A stretch of 64,000 nucleotides of DNA from Sedimenticola selenatireducens DSM 17993 (GCF_000428045.1 NZ_ATZE01000001.1:265-64264); one strand, 5' to 3'. Counted from the stretch's first letter, positions 7,936 through 17,115 are shown. Numbers and translations: made by a program. The notes: a model not told the origin generated them from the sequence alone.

Positions 7936-8553
7936 ATGAAAACTATCACGAAAACTTTAATTCTCGTTGCAGGTCTTGGAGTCGGTCTTGCTGGTACGGG
8001 AGTTTTGCTGGCACACGGTCCCGGCAGCTACATGGGTGGTCCCGGCATGATGCAGCAGGGATACGGATACGGAAACCACATGGGTCCGGGAATGATGAGA
8101 GGGCCCGGTATGATGAATGGTGGGTATGGTAACCCTGCGACGATGCAGCAAGGGTATGGTAATCAGAATCCCATGGGTCCAGGTATGATGGGGCGCCCTG
8201 GAATGATGCAGGGTGGCACAATGGGACCCGGAATGATGGGGCAGTGGGGTACCAATCCTGCCGAAAAACTGTCAGCGGTTAAAACCGAACTAGGCATTAC
8301 CAAGGATCAGCAGGCTGCCTGGGATAACTACACTGCTGCGGTCCAGGCCCATATAGCCCTAGGTCAGGCCAGTCATCAGGCTATGTGGACACCACAGGGT
8401 GGCGCTACCGGCCCTACCCGGAACAACCTTCACCAGGCAATGTGGGAGTCACGGCAGAAAGTGAGTGATGCGCTGCAAAATCTTCGTTCAGTGCTTTCGC
8501 CAGCACAGCAGCAAAGGGCACAGTCGCTGCTGGGATCAGGGTGCATTGGATGA
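7936..8553 (+). CDS. Gly/Met-rich Spy/CpxP-like periplasmic protein
   Basis: Exported protein of 205 residues. A signal peptide (about 1-28) ends at LLAHG. It is followed by a low-complexity region (about 30-110) built of repeated GPGMM, GRPGMM, MQQGYG and NPMGPGMM units, then a helical part with Spy/CpxP-like spacing (ELGITKDQQAAW ... SVLSPAQQQRAQSLL). The Met-rich repeats offer many thioether ligands suited to Cu(I). AAGGAGA lies five bases before the ATG, which fixes the start although the frame is open further up. First gene of the rightward arm, divergent from the two-component pair. Probably a periplasmic copper-binding or chaperone protein. Confidence 0.85.
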   Translation: MKTITKTLILVAGLGVGLAGTGVLLAHGPGSYMGGPGMMQQGYGYGNHMGPGMMRGPGMMNGGYGNPATMQQGYGNQNPMGPGMMGRPGMMQGGTMGPGMMGQWGTNPAEKLSAVKTELGITKDQQAAWDNYTAAVQAHIALGQASHQAMWTPQGGATGPTRNNLHQAMWESRQKVSDALQNLRSVLSPAQQQRAQSLLGSGCIG

Positions 8554-8578
8554 TATTACCGGGGTGATGTTGCGGGGT

Positions 8579-8617
8579 GGGTGAGGCATGCCAGACCATG
8601 TCTCACCCTTGTTTTTT
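8579..8617 (+). terminator. Rho-independent terminator
   Basis: A 12-base stem, GGGTGAGGCATG against CATGTCTCACCC with one mismatch and a six-base loop, is followed by TTGTTTTTT. It ends the Gly/Met-rich protein transcript, so the next gene (8720) probably has its own promoter. Confidence 0.85.
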
Positions 8618-8719
8618 CAATGGATAATTCAGGCACTGGATGATGAACTTTCCGAAAGATCATTTGTCCACTTGGAACTGATTGAACTTACGGATAATTA
8701 GACTAATATCTTGCATCTC

Positions 8720-9091
8720 ATGCATCGTCTCTCCAAAAAACTGCTTGCGATTATGCTCTCCCTACTGCTGGGACTATCTCCTTTTCAGGGAGCAATAGCA
8801 GGATATACTGCTTTCGATGAGCAAACGGGGAATGTGAATCAACGAGTGAGTCTGCATCACAACATGGATATGGCAGTTAACCATATGATCCTTAATCAGG
8901 ATCAGTGTGAAACTGACACGGGTAACATCTATTCTGGTTGTTCATCCGGCCACTGTGCATCTTGTGCACTTGGAATAACCCAGGTATCAATCCTTTCTAC
9001 AACCGACATTTCAAAACCCTTGTTAATTCAAGCAAATGACTGCTTTGTAAGCCAGCCGTCGACTTCGCTTTTTCGACCTCCCAAGTCCTGA
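8720..9091 (+). CDS. Small secreted Cys/His-rich protein (CopL-like)
   Basis: Protein of 123 residues with a signal peptide (about 5-28, ending AIAG), a mid-region with many His and Met (HHNMDMAVNHM) and a Cys cluster SGCSSGHCASCALG, ending SLFRPPKS. Same design as the protein at 5066-5443, without strong sequence identity. It precedes copA, like CopL-type proteins that influence copA/copB expression in xanthomonads, so a copper-binding or regulatory role is plausible. A TTG at 8711 is in frame, but the ATG at 8720 fits the signal peptide better. No good ribosome site is visible. Confidence 0.65.
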   Translation: MHRLSKKLLAIMLSLLLGLSPFQGAIAGYTAFDEQTGNVNQRVSLHHNMDMAVNHMILNQDQCETDTGNIYSGCSSGHCASCALGITQVSILSTTDISKPLLIQANDCFVSQPSTSLFRPPKS

Positions 9092-9202
9092 TTCTCCTGC
9101 CGGTGATTGCTGAATAATCAGGAATCACCTGATGCGATTGATTCGTTGAGTATTTGTCAGCGGCTTTACGTATGTCACTGATTTGCAGAGGAAGCATGCT
9201 TC

Positions 9203-11176
9203 ATGATTGATAATAATGACCCTCGATATAAGAGGGGCGTCACGCTGACGCGCCGCCGATTTGTTCAAGGATTGGCTATGGGAGGTGCCTTTGCTGGCAT
9301 GGGATTAGGTTCCGGTTCCGTGCTGGCTGCGGCTTTAAAACGGCAAGGGTCATCAACCCTGAGCGGCACCGATTTCAATTTGACCATTGGCCAACAGGCC
9401 GTCAACTTTACCGGCGCACCAAGAATTGGCACAACCGTCAATGGCTCTTTACCAGCGCCTATTCTGCGCTGGCGTGAAGGCGATATCGTGACCTTGAGAG
9501 TAACCAACCTGTTGCCAGAGACCAGCTCGATCCATTGGCACGGTATTATTTTACCCAGTGCAATGGATGGTGTACCCGGCATAGCCAACGGATTTGCTGG
9601 AATAAAGCCCGGAGAAACCTTCACCTATCAATTTCCCGTGACCCAAAGTGGCACCTACTGGTACCACAGCCACTCCGGTTTTCAGGAGCAGACAGGCCTG
9701 TATGGTCCCATCATCATTGATCCAACAGCACCAGATCCATTCACCTATGATCGTGACTATGTGGTGATGTTCTCTGACTGGACGGATGAAGATCCTACCG
9801 ATGTATACGCGAAACTGAAGAAGCTCAGTCACTATTACAACTTTAATGAGCGTACACACAAAGACCTGATGAAAGACCTTAAGGAGAAGGGACTGGCTGT
9901 CACCTGGAACGACCGCAAAATGTGGAACCAGATGCGCATGAGCCAACGAGACTTTTCCGATGTGACGGGTCATACCTATACCTTTCTGACCAATGGCCAG
10001 ACACCGGCGGATGGCTGGATCGGACTGTTCAAGAAAGGCCAGAAAGTGAGGCTGCGCTTTATCAACGGGTCGGCCATGACCTTTTTTGATGTCCGTATTC
10101 CAGGTTTGAAAATGACGGTGGTCGCGGCAGATGGTCAAAACATCGAGCCTGTAGTCGTCGATGAGTTCCGCATGGGAGTGGCTGAAACCTACGACGTTAT
10201 TGTTGAACCGAAAGATGATCGGGCCTACACCATCTTTGCCCAGGACATCGCCCGCTCAGGATTTGCCCGGGGAACCCTGACACCGGATATCTCGATGACA
10301 GCCACCGTCCCTGAAATAGACTCTGTACCCAATCTGGAACATGGTGACATGGGCATGAATATGATGGGCGGCGCTGGACATGACATTGCGAGTATGAACG
10401 GCAGTCAGCATCAGATGCCCACAGAGAGCATGATGCCCGGCATGGAGCATAGCCAACATCAGATGGGCAACGGAAAAATGATGCCAGGAATGAAGCACGA
10501 GCAGGTGCAGATGCCGGCTGGGGCGATGATGCCCGGTATGGATCACGGTCAACACCAGATGTCCGACGGCAGCATGATGTCCGGTATGGACCAGATGACA
10601 GGGAACGGGCAGATGGAAATTAATAAACTTAAACCTAACCCCTCGGATTTTACAGCAGGACCTGTGAGTCATGCCCAGACCGAGTATGGTCCCCAAGTGG
10701 ACATGCGGGCGGATAGTCCTCAGTACCGTCTTGATGATCCTGGCGTCGGGCTGCGCGGCAATGGGCGGCGTGTGCTCACCTATTCAGATCTACGTGCCTT
10801 GCGCACCACTTATGATCACCGTGATCCGGACCGGGAACTTGAGCTCCACCTGACCGGTAATATGGGACGTTATATATGGTCAATCAACGGAATTAAACAC
10901 AGTGATGCTGAGCCGTTGCGCTGGAAGCTCGGCGAGCGTGTTCGCATCACGTTTGTAAATGACACCATGATGAATCACCCGATGCATCTACACGGTATGT
11001 GGAGTGACCTGGAGACCGGAGACAACAACTATTTGCCACGGAAACATACAGTGATTGTACAGCCGGGTTCGCGCATCAGTTATCGCGTGACCGTGGATGC
11101 AGAAGGTGGGTGGGCCTATCACTGCCACCTGCTGTATCACATGCCGGGGATGTTCCGTACAGTTATCGTCAGTTGA
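9203..11176 (+). CDS. copA: CopA/PcoA multicopper oxidase
   Basis: Periplasmic multicopper oxidase of the copper resistance CopA/PcoA family, 657 residues. A twin-arginine signal (TRRRFVQG, 16-23) shows folded export. All copper-ligand motifs are visible: HWHG (111-114), HSHS (155-158), HPMHLHG (592-598) and HCHLLYHMPGM (640-650). Between about 380 and 465 there are four to five Met/His-rich repeats of about 20 residues (MMPGMEHSQHQM and variants), the Cu(I)-binding region of this family. The enzyme is thought to oxidise Cu(I) to Cu(II) in the periplasm. Followed after ten bases by copB, so the two form an operon. Confidence 0.97.
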   Translation: MIDNNDPRYKRGVTLTRRRFVQGLAMGGAFAGMGLGSGSVLAAALKRQGSSTLSGTDFNLTIGQQAVNFTGAPRIGTTVNGSLPAPILRWREGDIVTLRVTNLLPETSSIHWHGIILPSAMDGVPGIANGFAGIKPGETFTYQFPVTQSGTYWYHSHSGFQEQTGLYGPIIIDPTAPDPFTYDRDYVVMFSDWTDEDPTDVYAKLKKLSHYYNFNERTHKDLMKDLKEKGLAVTWNDRKMWNQMRMSQRDFSDVTGHTYTFLTNGQTPADGWIGLFKKGQKVRLRFINGSAMTFFDVRIPGLKMTVVAADGQNIEPVVVDEFRMGVAETYDVIVEPKDDRAYTIFAQDIARSGFARGTLTPDISMTATVPEIDSVPNLEHGDMGMNMMGGAGHDIASMNGSQHQMPTESMMPGMEHSQHQMGNGKMMPGMKHEQVQMPAGAMMPGMDHGQHQMSDGSMMSGMDQMTGNGQMEINKLKPNPSDFTAGPVSHAQTEYGPQVDMRADSPQYRLDDPGVGLRGNGRRVLTYSDLRALRTTYDHRDPDRELELHLTGNMGRYIWSINGIKHSDAEPLRWKLGERVRITFVNDTMMNHPMHLHGMWSDLETGDNNYLPRKHTVIVQPGSRISYRVTVDAEGGWAYHCHLLYHMPGMFRTVIVS

Positions 11177-11186
11177 GGAAGTAAAA

Positions 11187-11885
11187 ATGAAAAGCATACT
11201 AGCTGTAGTGATGTTTGTCGGTCTCTCCTCAACGGTGTTGGCAGGTGGGGCGGATAATCCACTGCTTTACAAGGTGATGATCGATAAATTGGAACTCAGA
11301 AATACCAGCGGACCGAATACCCTGGTCCTGGAAGCGGATGCCTGGGTCGGTTATGACCTGAACAAGTTCTGGTTTAAAACGGACGTGGAACGTACCGATG
11401 GCAATACCGAAGAGGCAGAAGTGCAGTTTCTCTATAGCCGTGCCATTGCACCCTTCTGGGATATCCAGGCCGGGTGGCGGCACGATATAAAACCCAAGCC
11501 GACAGGTGACTATCTGGCACTTGGATTCAAAGGTCTTTCTCCCTATCAATTTGATGTGGATGCTGGCCTGTTCATTGGCGAATCGGGACAGGTGAATGCC
11601 CGGTTGGATGCCGAGTATGAATATCTGCTTACCCAGAAGCTGATCTTATCGCCCGAACTGGAAGTCAACCTGTATAGCAAGAATGACGCTGAAGTGGGCA
11701 TTGGATCCGGTCTCTCTGATGTGGAACTGGGACTGCGGTTGCGCTATGAGATACGCCGTGAATTTGCCCCGTATATCGGCGTGAACTGGACCAGGAAGTT
11801 TGGCCAGACTGCCGATTTTGCCAGGGCCGATGGCGAGGATACCAGCGATGTTCAATTCGTTGCCGGTATCAGGATCTGGTTCTGA
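11187..11885 (+). CDS. copB: CopB outer-membrane copper resistance protein
   Basis: Outer-membrane beta-barrel protein of 232 residues with a signal peptide (about 1-19, ending VLAGG). Hallmarks of the CopB/PcoB family include PLLYKVMIDKLE near the mature start, EADAWVGYDLNKFW and the C-terminal strand ending VAGIRIWF. It lacks the Met-rich N-terminal extension seen in longer CopB proteins, so only the barrel domain is present. GAGGAAG before the ATG sets the start, ten bases after copA. Proposed to bind or pass copper at the outer membrane with CopA. Confidence 0.93.
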   Translation: MKSILAVVMFVGLSSTVLAGGADNPLLYKVMIDKLELRNTSGPNTLVLEADAWVGYDLNKFWFKTDVERTDGNTEEAEVQFLYSRAIAPFWDIQAGWRHDIKPKPTGDYLALGFKGLSPYQFDVDAGLFIGESGQVNARLDAEYEYLLTQKLILSPELEVNLYSKNDAEVGIGSGLSDVELGLRLRYEIRREFAPYIGVNWTRKFGQTADFARADGEDTSDVQFVAGIRIWF

Positions 11886-11969
11886 TATTTCGATGAGAGG
11901 TAGATTCCTCGCTTTCCATGAAAGGATGGGTGGGTAGATTGTATTAAATTCAAACGGAGGAATAACGCA

Positions 11970-12371
11970 ATGTATAGTTTTTCAACACTACTGAAAGGAA
12001 AGATGACAGAGATAGAGCAGCAGTTGATTAATGCCTTGAAAGAGGAGGGTTTCGGTATTCTGACTGAAATCAATGTCCAGGCCACGCTGCTAGAAAAGCT
12101 GGGCATAGAGAGAAAGCCTTACAAGATCCTGGGTGCCTGCAATCCATCACTGGCCAACCAAGCGATTGAGGCAGATCCAGATATTGGGCTCCTGCTGCCT
12201 TGTAACGTGGTGATACGGGAAGAGGAAGACGGATCAATCCGCGTTGCCTTTATGGATCCCTCGGCCGTCTTAAAATTGGTCGAGCGGGATAACGTTGACC
12301 AACTGGCAGATGAAGTCCGTTCCCGGTTGCTTCGTGTGCGTGACAGCATGGGAGGATCAGTGAGCGACTGA
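11970..12371 (+). CDS. DUF302 family protein
   Basis: Cytosolic-looking protein of 133 residues covering a single DUF302 domain (about 15-130): KEEGFGILTEINVQATLLEKLG followed by YKILGACNP and PCNVVIREEEDG, which are typical. No signal peptide. GGAGGA lies nine bases before the ATG. DUF302 genes often neighbour copper and sulfur redox genes, but no biochemical role is established that I can cite. Its place between copB and the MerR-controlled genes suggests a role in metal or redox stress. Confidence 0.85.
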   Translation: MYSFSTLLKGKMTEIEQQLINALKEEGFGILTEINVQATLLEKLGIERKPYKILGACNPSLANQAIEADPDIGLLLPCNVVIREEEDGSIRVAFMDPSAVLKLVERDNVDQLADEVRSRLLRVRDSMGGSVSD

Positions 12372-12389
12372 GAGGGTAAAAAATCGTTC

Positions 12390-12420
12390 TTGACCTATGC
12401 GTAACGCATAGGTTGTACAT
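12390..12420 (+). promoter_or_regulatory. MerR-family (CueR-like) operator-promoter
   Basis: A -35 element TTGACC (12390-12395) overlaps a perfect palindrome at 12393-12413: arm ACCTATGCGT, one central A, then its exact complement. A -10-like GTACAT follows at 12415, giving the stretched 19-base spacer typical of promoters that MerR-family activators untwist. The regulator itself is two genes downstream (12795-13211), so autoregulation of the Met-rich peptide, regulator and ATPase operon is likely. Confidence 0.85.
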
Positions 12421-12472
12421 TTAACCGCACAAGCAGTTTTCTGCAATAACCCTTGCGAGCGAGGTAGTGAAT

Positions 12473-12766
12473 ATGCGTATTTCGAGAACCATGGTCATGG
12501 CACTGTTAGTTGCATCAGTTTCAGTTCCGGTGCTGGCGGACTCCGGGCATCATCCAGACGAAGCAGAGGCAAAATCGACATCATCACCCATGCCGATGGC
12601 CAATGGGCAGATGCCGATGATGGCCGGAGGCAAGGATGGCATGCCGATGATGAAAATGATGGAGGAGCGGCACGCCATGATGCAGGCCCATATGACGAAA
12701 ATGGAAGCCCATATGGCCAATATGGAGAAGCTGTTACAGCAACTGGTTGAATTGCAGAAGAAATAG
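12473..12766 (+). CDS. Small secreted Met/His-rich protein
   Basis: Protein of 97 residues with a signal peptide (about 1-22, ending VLADS). The mature part has a His/Asp/Glu start (SGHHPDEAEA), then a Met-rich run (MPMANGQMPMMAGG, MPMMKMM) and an amphipathic helix with HAMMQAH. Met-rich periplasmic peptides of this kind bind Cu(I). First gene behind the MerR-type promoter at 12390-12420. GAGG lies eight bases before the chosen ATG; a GTG six bases upstream is too close to the ribosome site. Function is inferred from composition and operon. Confidence 0.75.
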   Translation: MRISRTMVMALLVASVSVPVLADSGHHPDEAEAKSTSSPMPMANGQMPMMAGGKDGMPMMKMMEERHAMMQAHMTKMEAHMANMEKLLQQLVELQKK

Positions 12767-12794
12767 CCAACAGGACCGGCAGGAGGACAGACTG

Positions 12795-13211
12795 ATGCTT
12801 ACAGTGAATGAACTGGCAATCCAGAGTGATGCACCGCCCCACGTAGTGCGTTATTACGTACGCATCGGTCTGATCTTACCCGCCGATCAGCAGGAGAATG
12901 GCTATCGTCTTTTTAAAACTCAAGATGTAAGTCGAATTCGTTTTATACGGATGGCAAAAAATCTTGGATTCACCTTGAATGAGATCAGACAGATCATACG
13001 GCATGCGGATGTTGGTGAGTCACCTTGTGATGATGTGAGAAATATCATCCAGCACCGTATTTCGGAAAACCGCATTAAAATTGAAGAGATGCTAAAGCTG
13101 CAAGCCCGAATGGAACAGGCATTGGAACGGTGGAAGCTCATGCCGAACGGCGTTCCTACCGGCTCAAGTGTCTGCCACCTTATTGAAGTAATAGAAAATA
13201 ACGAAGAGTGA
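12795..13211 (+). CDS. MerR-family heavy-metal-responsive regulator
   Basis: Regulator of 138 residues. An N-terminal MerR winged HTH (about 2-70: VNELAIQSDAPPHVVRYYVRIGLI, broken by the usual turns) is followed by a dimerisation helix and metal-binding cysteines at Cys78 (ESPCDD) and Cys127-His128 (SSVCHLIE). This spacing is nearer to the ZntR/CadR/PbrR type than to CueR, which has a CX7C loop near the end. Which metal it senses is therefore open, though the next gene is a copper-type ATPase. A perfect AGGAGG eight bases upstream of ATG 12795 decides the start. Likely acts at 12390-12420. Confidence 0.9.
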   Translation: MLTVNELAIQSDAPPHVVRYYVRIGLILPADQQENGYRLFKTQDVSRIRFIRMAKNLGFTLNEIRQIIRHADVGESPCDDVRNIIQHRISENRIKIEEMLKLQARMEQALERWKLMPNGVPTGSSVCHLIEVIENNEE

Positions 13212-13245
13212 CATCCCTTCAATATAGTCGTGCCTGGAGAAAACA

Positions 13246-15735
13246 ATGAAACAATCCGCAAAGCATCTTGATTCATCCGATCATGTCGACCCGGTTTGCG
13301 GCATGACGGTTTCTGATACAAGCGAGTACCGATCAGATTTTGAAGGAACCGATTATTATTTCTGCAGCGAACACTGTGAAAAGAAATTTCTGGCCAATCC
13401 CTCAGGCTATTTAGGCAATAAAAAATCACAGCATGAAACCGGACATCATCACGATGAAAAATGTCAGGGTAATCATGCCACAAAAGGCGCGGCTCCGATG
13501 CCGAAAACCAGTGGTGGCTATACCTGCCCAATGCATCCGGAGGTCCAGTCAGACAAGCCGGGGCCTTGTCCCAAGTGCGGTATGGCACTTGAGCCTATGG
13601 GTGAACCTATAGCCGCCACACGCACTGAATATACCTGTCCGATGCACCCGGAGGTCATACAGGATCATCCAGGCAATTGCCCCAAATGTGGCATGGCCCT
13701 GGAGCCGCGTACCATTAACGTGGAAGAGAAGAACGAAGAGCTGGACTATATGAACCGGCGCTTCTGGGTGAGTGCGGTATTAGCCTTGCCGGTCTTTCTG
13801 CTGGCGATGGTTGCAGACCTCATGCCCACCTGGCTGCCAGATGGGCTTTCCATGAAAGCCGTTCAGTGGATTGAGTTTACACTCGCAACACCGGTAGTGT
13901 TGTGGGGTGGCTGGCCATTCTTCGTACGTGGCTGGCAGTCAGTAGTGAGCTGGAATCTCAATATGTTCACCTTGATTGGGCTGGGCGTGGCTGTGGCCTG
14001 GATTTACAGCGTCATTGCTTTGCTGTTTCCTGGCATCTTTCCACCCAACATGCTTCATGAAGGCGGCACAATCCCTGTCTACTTTGAGGCCGCGGCTGTG
14101 ATCACGGCCCTGGTACTACTCGGCCAGGTATTGGAATTGAGGGCACGCAGTCAGACCAATGAAGCAATCAAGTTGCTGCTGGGCCTGGCTCCCAAAACCG
14201 CACGTATTGTGCGCGCGGATGGCAGCGAAGAAGATATCCCCATGGAATCCGTCGTGCCGGGTGACATCCTGCGTGTGCGTCCGGGTGAAAAAGTACCCGT
14301 GGATGGGGTGGTCACCGATGGAAGCAGTGCGGTGGATGAATCGATGGTCACTGGCGAGCCTATTCCAATAGAAAAATCGACCGGGGAACCACTAATAGGC
14401 GCTACTGTTAATGGTACCGGTAGTTTGCTGATGCGTGCCGAGAAGGTAGGGAGCGATACGTTGCTCGCCCAGATCGTGCGTATGGTCAGCGAGGCGCAAC
14501 GTTCACGGGCGCCCATCCAGAAATTGGCGGATGTGGTCGCCGGTTACTTTGTACCAGCCGTGGTGCTGATTTCGATAATCACATTGATTATTTGGGGTTT
14601 CTATGGACCCGAACCACGCCTGGCACACGCGATTATCAATGCGGTTGCTGTGCTGATTATTGCTTGTCCCTGTGCACTGGGTCTTGCAACGCCGGTGTCG
14701 ATCATGGTGGGTACCGGCAAAGGGGCATCTTTGGGTGTGTTGATCAAGAATGCCGAAGCACTGGAGATTATGGAAAAGGTCGACACACTGGTTGTCGATA
14801 AAACGGGCACATTGACCGAAGGAAAACCAAAACTGGTCTCGGTACAGACTGGAACGGGTTTCAGGGAAGCCGATGTTCTGCGTTTGGCCGCCAGCCTGGA
14901 AAAGGCCAGCGAACACCCGCTGGCGGAGGCCATTGTCCGTGGCGCAGAGGAACAGGGTGTCAAGTTGAGCTCAACTGATCAGTTTGAATCCATCACTGGA
15001 AAAGGGGTGGCCGGGTCGATTGATGGACACAGGGTAGTGCTTGGCAATATCAAGCTGTTCGAAGAACTTTCCATTGATCCGGGCGATTTACCGGATTTAG
15101 CTGAAACCGGTAGGGGCAAGGGACAAACAGTGATGTTTGTGGCCATAGACGATAAGGCTGCAGGGATCATCGGTGTAGCCGATCCTATTAAGGCATCCAC
15201 CGCACAGGCCATTCAGGATCTACATGCGGAAGGTGTGAAGGTGGTCATGTTGACAGGGGATAACCGCACGACCGCCCTGGCGGTTGCGGATAAGCTCGGT
15301 ATCGATCAGGTAGAAGCTGAGGTATTACCTGATCAAAAAGCGGCGATAGTCAAAAAACTACAGGCAGAAGGCCGGGTCGTAGCGATGGCCGGAGATGGTA
15401 TCAATGACGCGCCGGCCCTGGCGCAATCCCATGTGGGTATAGCCATGGGTACCGGTACGGATGTGGCCATGGAAAGTGCGGGGGTAACTCTGGTCAAGGG
15501 TGACCTGCGCGGTATCGTTCAGGCGAGACGGTTAAGTCGAGGGACTATGCGGAATATTCGCCAGAATCTGTTCTTTGCCTTCATTTATAACGCACTGGGT
15601 GTTCCGGTGGCTGCTGGAGTTTTATACCCCGTATTTGGCTTGTTGCTCTCACCGATGATTGCCGCTGCTGCTATGAGTTTCAGTTCGGTTTCTGTGATCA
15701 GCAATGCGTTAAGGCTTAAACAGATTCGTATTTAG
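13246..15735 (+). CDS. Copper/silver P1B-type ATPase with YHS and two HMBD domains
   Basis: Inner-membrane P-type ATPase of 829 residues that would export Cu(I) or Ag(I). N-terminal order: a YHS domain (14-56, DPVCGM and FCSEHC), a His-rich linker, then two HMBD metal-binding domains (YTCPMHPEV...[11 protein letters not shown] at 92-118 and 129-154). The usual HMA CXXC domain is absent. Core motifs: CPC in the transmembrane metal site (474-476), DKTGTLT with phosphorylated Asp518, [14 protein letters not shown] (from 716). This matches CopA/SilP-type pumps (also called copA, so no symbol is given). Fourth element of the MerR-controlled group; SHOCT gene follows after 13 bases. Confidence 0.96.
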   Translation: MKQSAKHLDSSDHVDPVCGMTVSDTSEYRSDFEGTDYYFCSEHCEKKFLANPSGYLGNKKSQHETGHHHDEKCQGNHATKGAAPMPKTSGGYTCPMHPEVQSDKPGPCPKCGMALEPMGEPIAATRTEYTCPMHPEVIQDHPGNCPKCGMALEPRTINVEEKNEELDYMNRRFWVSAVLALPVFLLAMVADLMPTWLPDGLSMKAVQWIEFTLATPVVLWGGWPFFVRGWQSVVSWNLNMFTLIGLGVAVAWIYSVIALLFPGIFPPNMLHEGGTIPVYFEAAAVITALVLLGQVLELRARSQTNEAIKLLLGLAPKTARIVRADGSEEDIPMESVVPGDILRVRPGEKVPVDGVVTDGSSAVDESMVTGEPIPIEKSTGEPLIGATVNGTGSLLMRAEKVGSDTLLAQIVRMVSEAQRSRAPIQKLADVVAGYFVPAVVLISIITLIIWGFYGPEPRLAHAIINAVAVLIIACPCALGLATPVSIMVGTGKGASLGVLIKNAEALEIMEKVDTLVVDKTGTLTEGKPKLVSVQTGTGFREADVLRLAASLEKASEHPLAEAIVRGAEEQGVKLSSTDQFESITGKGVAGSIDGHRVVLGNIKLFEELSIDPGDLPDLAETGRGKGQTVMFVAIDDKAAGIIGVADPIKASTAQAIQDLHAEGVKVVMLTGDNRTTALAVADKLGIDQVEAEVLPDQKAAIVKKLQAEGRVVAMAGDGINDAPALAQSHVGIAMGTGTDVAMESAGVTLVKGDLRGIVQARRLSRGTMRNIRQNLFFAFIYNALGVPVAAGVLYPVFGLLLSPMIAAAAMSFSSVSVISNALRLKQIRI

Positions 15736-15748
15736 ATAGGAGACTAAA

Positions 15749-15970
15749 ATGTACAACGAACACATGTTTGGCTTTGGTTGGGGCTTTATGTGGTTATTCT
15801 GGATCTTTGTGGTCGTGGCAATTATCTGGTTGATTAAAGCATTTATAGGCAACAGCAATAATCAGGAAAAAAAGCCAAGGTCCGCAGAAGAGATTTTGAA
15901 GGAGCGCTATGCAAAGGGAGAAATTGATCGTGAAGAGTTTGAGCAGAAGCGAAAAGATTTAAATAGTTAA
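15749..15970 (+). CDS. SHOCT-domain small membrane protein
   Basis: Protein of 73 residues: one aromatic-rich transmembrane helix (about 8-32, FGWGFMWLFWIF) and a C-terminal SHOCT motif (SAEEILKERYAKGEIDREEF region, about 46-70). GGAGA precedes the ATG. Such proteins are common near copper ATPases and may aid assembly or oligomerisation; the role is unknown. Cotranscribed with the ATPase by spacing. Confidence 0.85.
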   Translation: MYNEHMFGFGWGFMWLFWIFVVVAIIWLIKAFIGNSNNQEKKPRSAEEILKERYAKGEIDREEFEQKRKDLNS

Positions 15971-15987
15971 CGGCACATGAGTGAGAT

Positions 15988-16341
15988 ATGAAATCCAAAC
16001 ATCAACTGAAGCCTACAGGCACCTGGGAAGTTCTGCGTCGTATTAGAGTTTCCAAAACGAACCATTCTGACAATTCTCCCGCTGTGGATGACATCGCCAG
16101 TCAAGTAACAGGTGTAAAAATTATAGTGCTCGATAATGACGCCCGGGAACTGTGGGTTCTATATGACGCCAGTCAGGTGGACTACCAAGCGATAGTTCAG
16201 GCATTAACTGAAGCTGGTGTTCCTCCTATAGATAATTGGTGGACGCGGTTTAAAGGTAGTATCTATCAATATTCAGATACCAATGCACGGGACAATGCAA
16301 AGGCACCGCCCCCTGCTTGTTGCAATAAATCACCCAAATAG
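15988..16341 (+). CDS. Degenerate HMA-like protein
   Basis: Protein of 117 residues. The central part (about 13-80) has ferredoxin-like features of an HMA domain: a strand with WEVLRRIRV, a helix, VTGVKIIVLDNDARELWVLYD, then YQAIVQALTEAGV, which fits the HMA beta-alpha-beta-beta-alpha pattern. The metal-binding CXXC is missing. A C-terminal tail has PPPACCNK, so two cysteines are carried elsewhere. It may be a detached, altered relative of the HMA domain that the neighbouring ATPase lacks. A partner role with that pump is inference. Confidence 0.6.
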   Translation: MKSKHQLKPTGTWEVLRRIRVSKTNHSDNSPAVDDIASQVTGVKIIVLDNDARELWVLYDASQVDYQAIVQALTEAGVPPIDNWWTRFKGSIYQYSDTNARDNAKAPPPACCNKSPK

Positions 16342-17048
16342 TGGCTGGTATTATTGCTTTAGATGCCAATATGGCCGAATCGGATCGTCGGTTGAAAGCT
16401 CTGTATATACGCCTATGTATATTGGTTGTGTTTGTGCTGGCTCTATTGGCCGTCTATTACTATCTACACGAGCATGGAAGACTCTCCACCATTACGGATG
16501 CCGGTAAACTCAGACTCTGGATAACCAATCTTGAGTACGTTGGCCCGGTCACGATCATTGCCCTGATGGCCATTGCGGTTATCATTAATCCCATCCCCAG
16601 TGCCCCCATCGCCTTGGCGTCTGGGGCCGTGTTCGGCCATACCTGGGGCACTGTTTACGTCGTAGCAGGGGCTGCTATCGGGGCGGCAGGGGCATTCTGG
16701 ATCGCCCGATTACTGGGTCAGGAACTACTAGTTAGACTGTTTGGCAAAAAGATTATGCTGGGGTGGTTGGGTTCGCAAAACATATTGATGGCTTTGGTCT
16801 TTGTTTCGCGACTTATACCATTCCTATCCTTTGATCTAGTAAGTTATGGGGCCGGCTTGACGCAGATTAAGGCATGGCGTTTTCTACTGGCAACACTTTT
16901 CGGTCTTGTTCCTGCAAGTTTCCTGCTCGCACATTTTGGTGGAGAGATGGCTGCAACTGACTTGAATGAGGCCATGTTATTGCTACTGTTGCTGGGCGGT
17001 GTAACTGTTATACCCGTGGTTCTAATAGGATATTTTAGACGCCACTAA
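16341..17048 (+). CDS. TVP38/TMEM64-family membrane protein
   Basis: Polytopic inner-membrane protein of 235 residues of the VTT (TVP38/DedA-related) family. Visible are an N-terminal helix (about 20-40), then the conserved core PLMAIAVIINPIPSAPIALASG with re-entrant-loop character, GAFWIARLLG, and FVSRLIPFLSFDLVSYGAG. Family members are linked to lipid scrambling or metal/selenite handling; the substrate is unknown. The GTG at 16341 overlaps the upstream stop by one base; an ATG at 16371 is a reasonable alternative, and neither has a good ribosome site. Confidence 0.8.
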   Translation: MAGIIALDANMAESDRRLKALYIRLCILVVFVLALLAVYYYLHEHGRLSTITDAGKLRLWITNLEYVGPVTIIALMAIAVIINPIPSAPIALASGAVFGHTWGTVYVVAGAAIGAAGAFWIARLLGQELLVRLFGKKIMLGWLGSQNILMALVFVSRLIPFLSFDLVSYGAGLTQIKAWRFLLATLFGLVPASFLLAHFGGEMAATDLNEAMLLLLLLGGVTVIPVVLIGYFRRH

Positions 17049-17115
17049 ATTATCTGTAGTTGCTGATTAAAGGCGATGCACAATTACTTGGTAACCATGC
17101 GACAAGAGAAATGTG

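Noticed and set aside
10400-10620. Repeated sequence inside copA
   Set aside because: These are codon-level repeats of the Met/His-rich CopA linker, a known family trait, not a mobile or CRISPR repeat.
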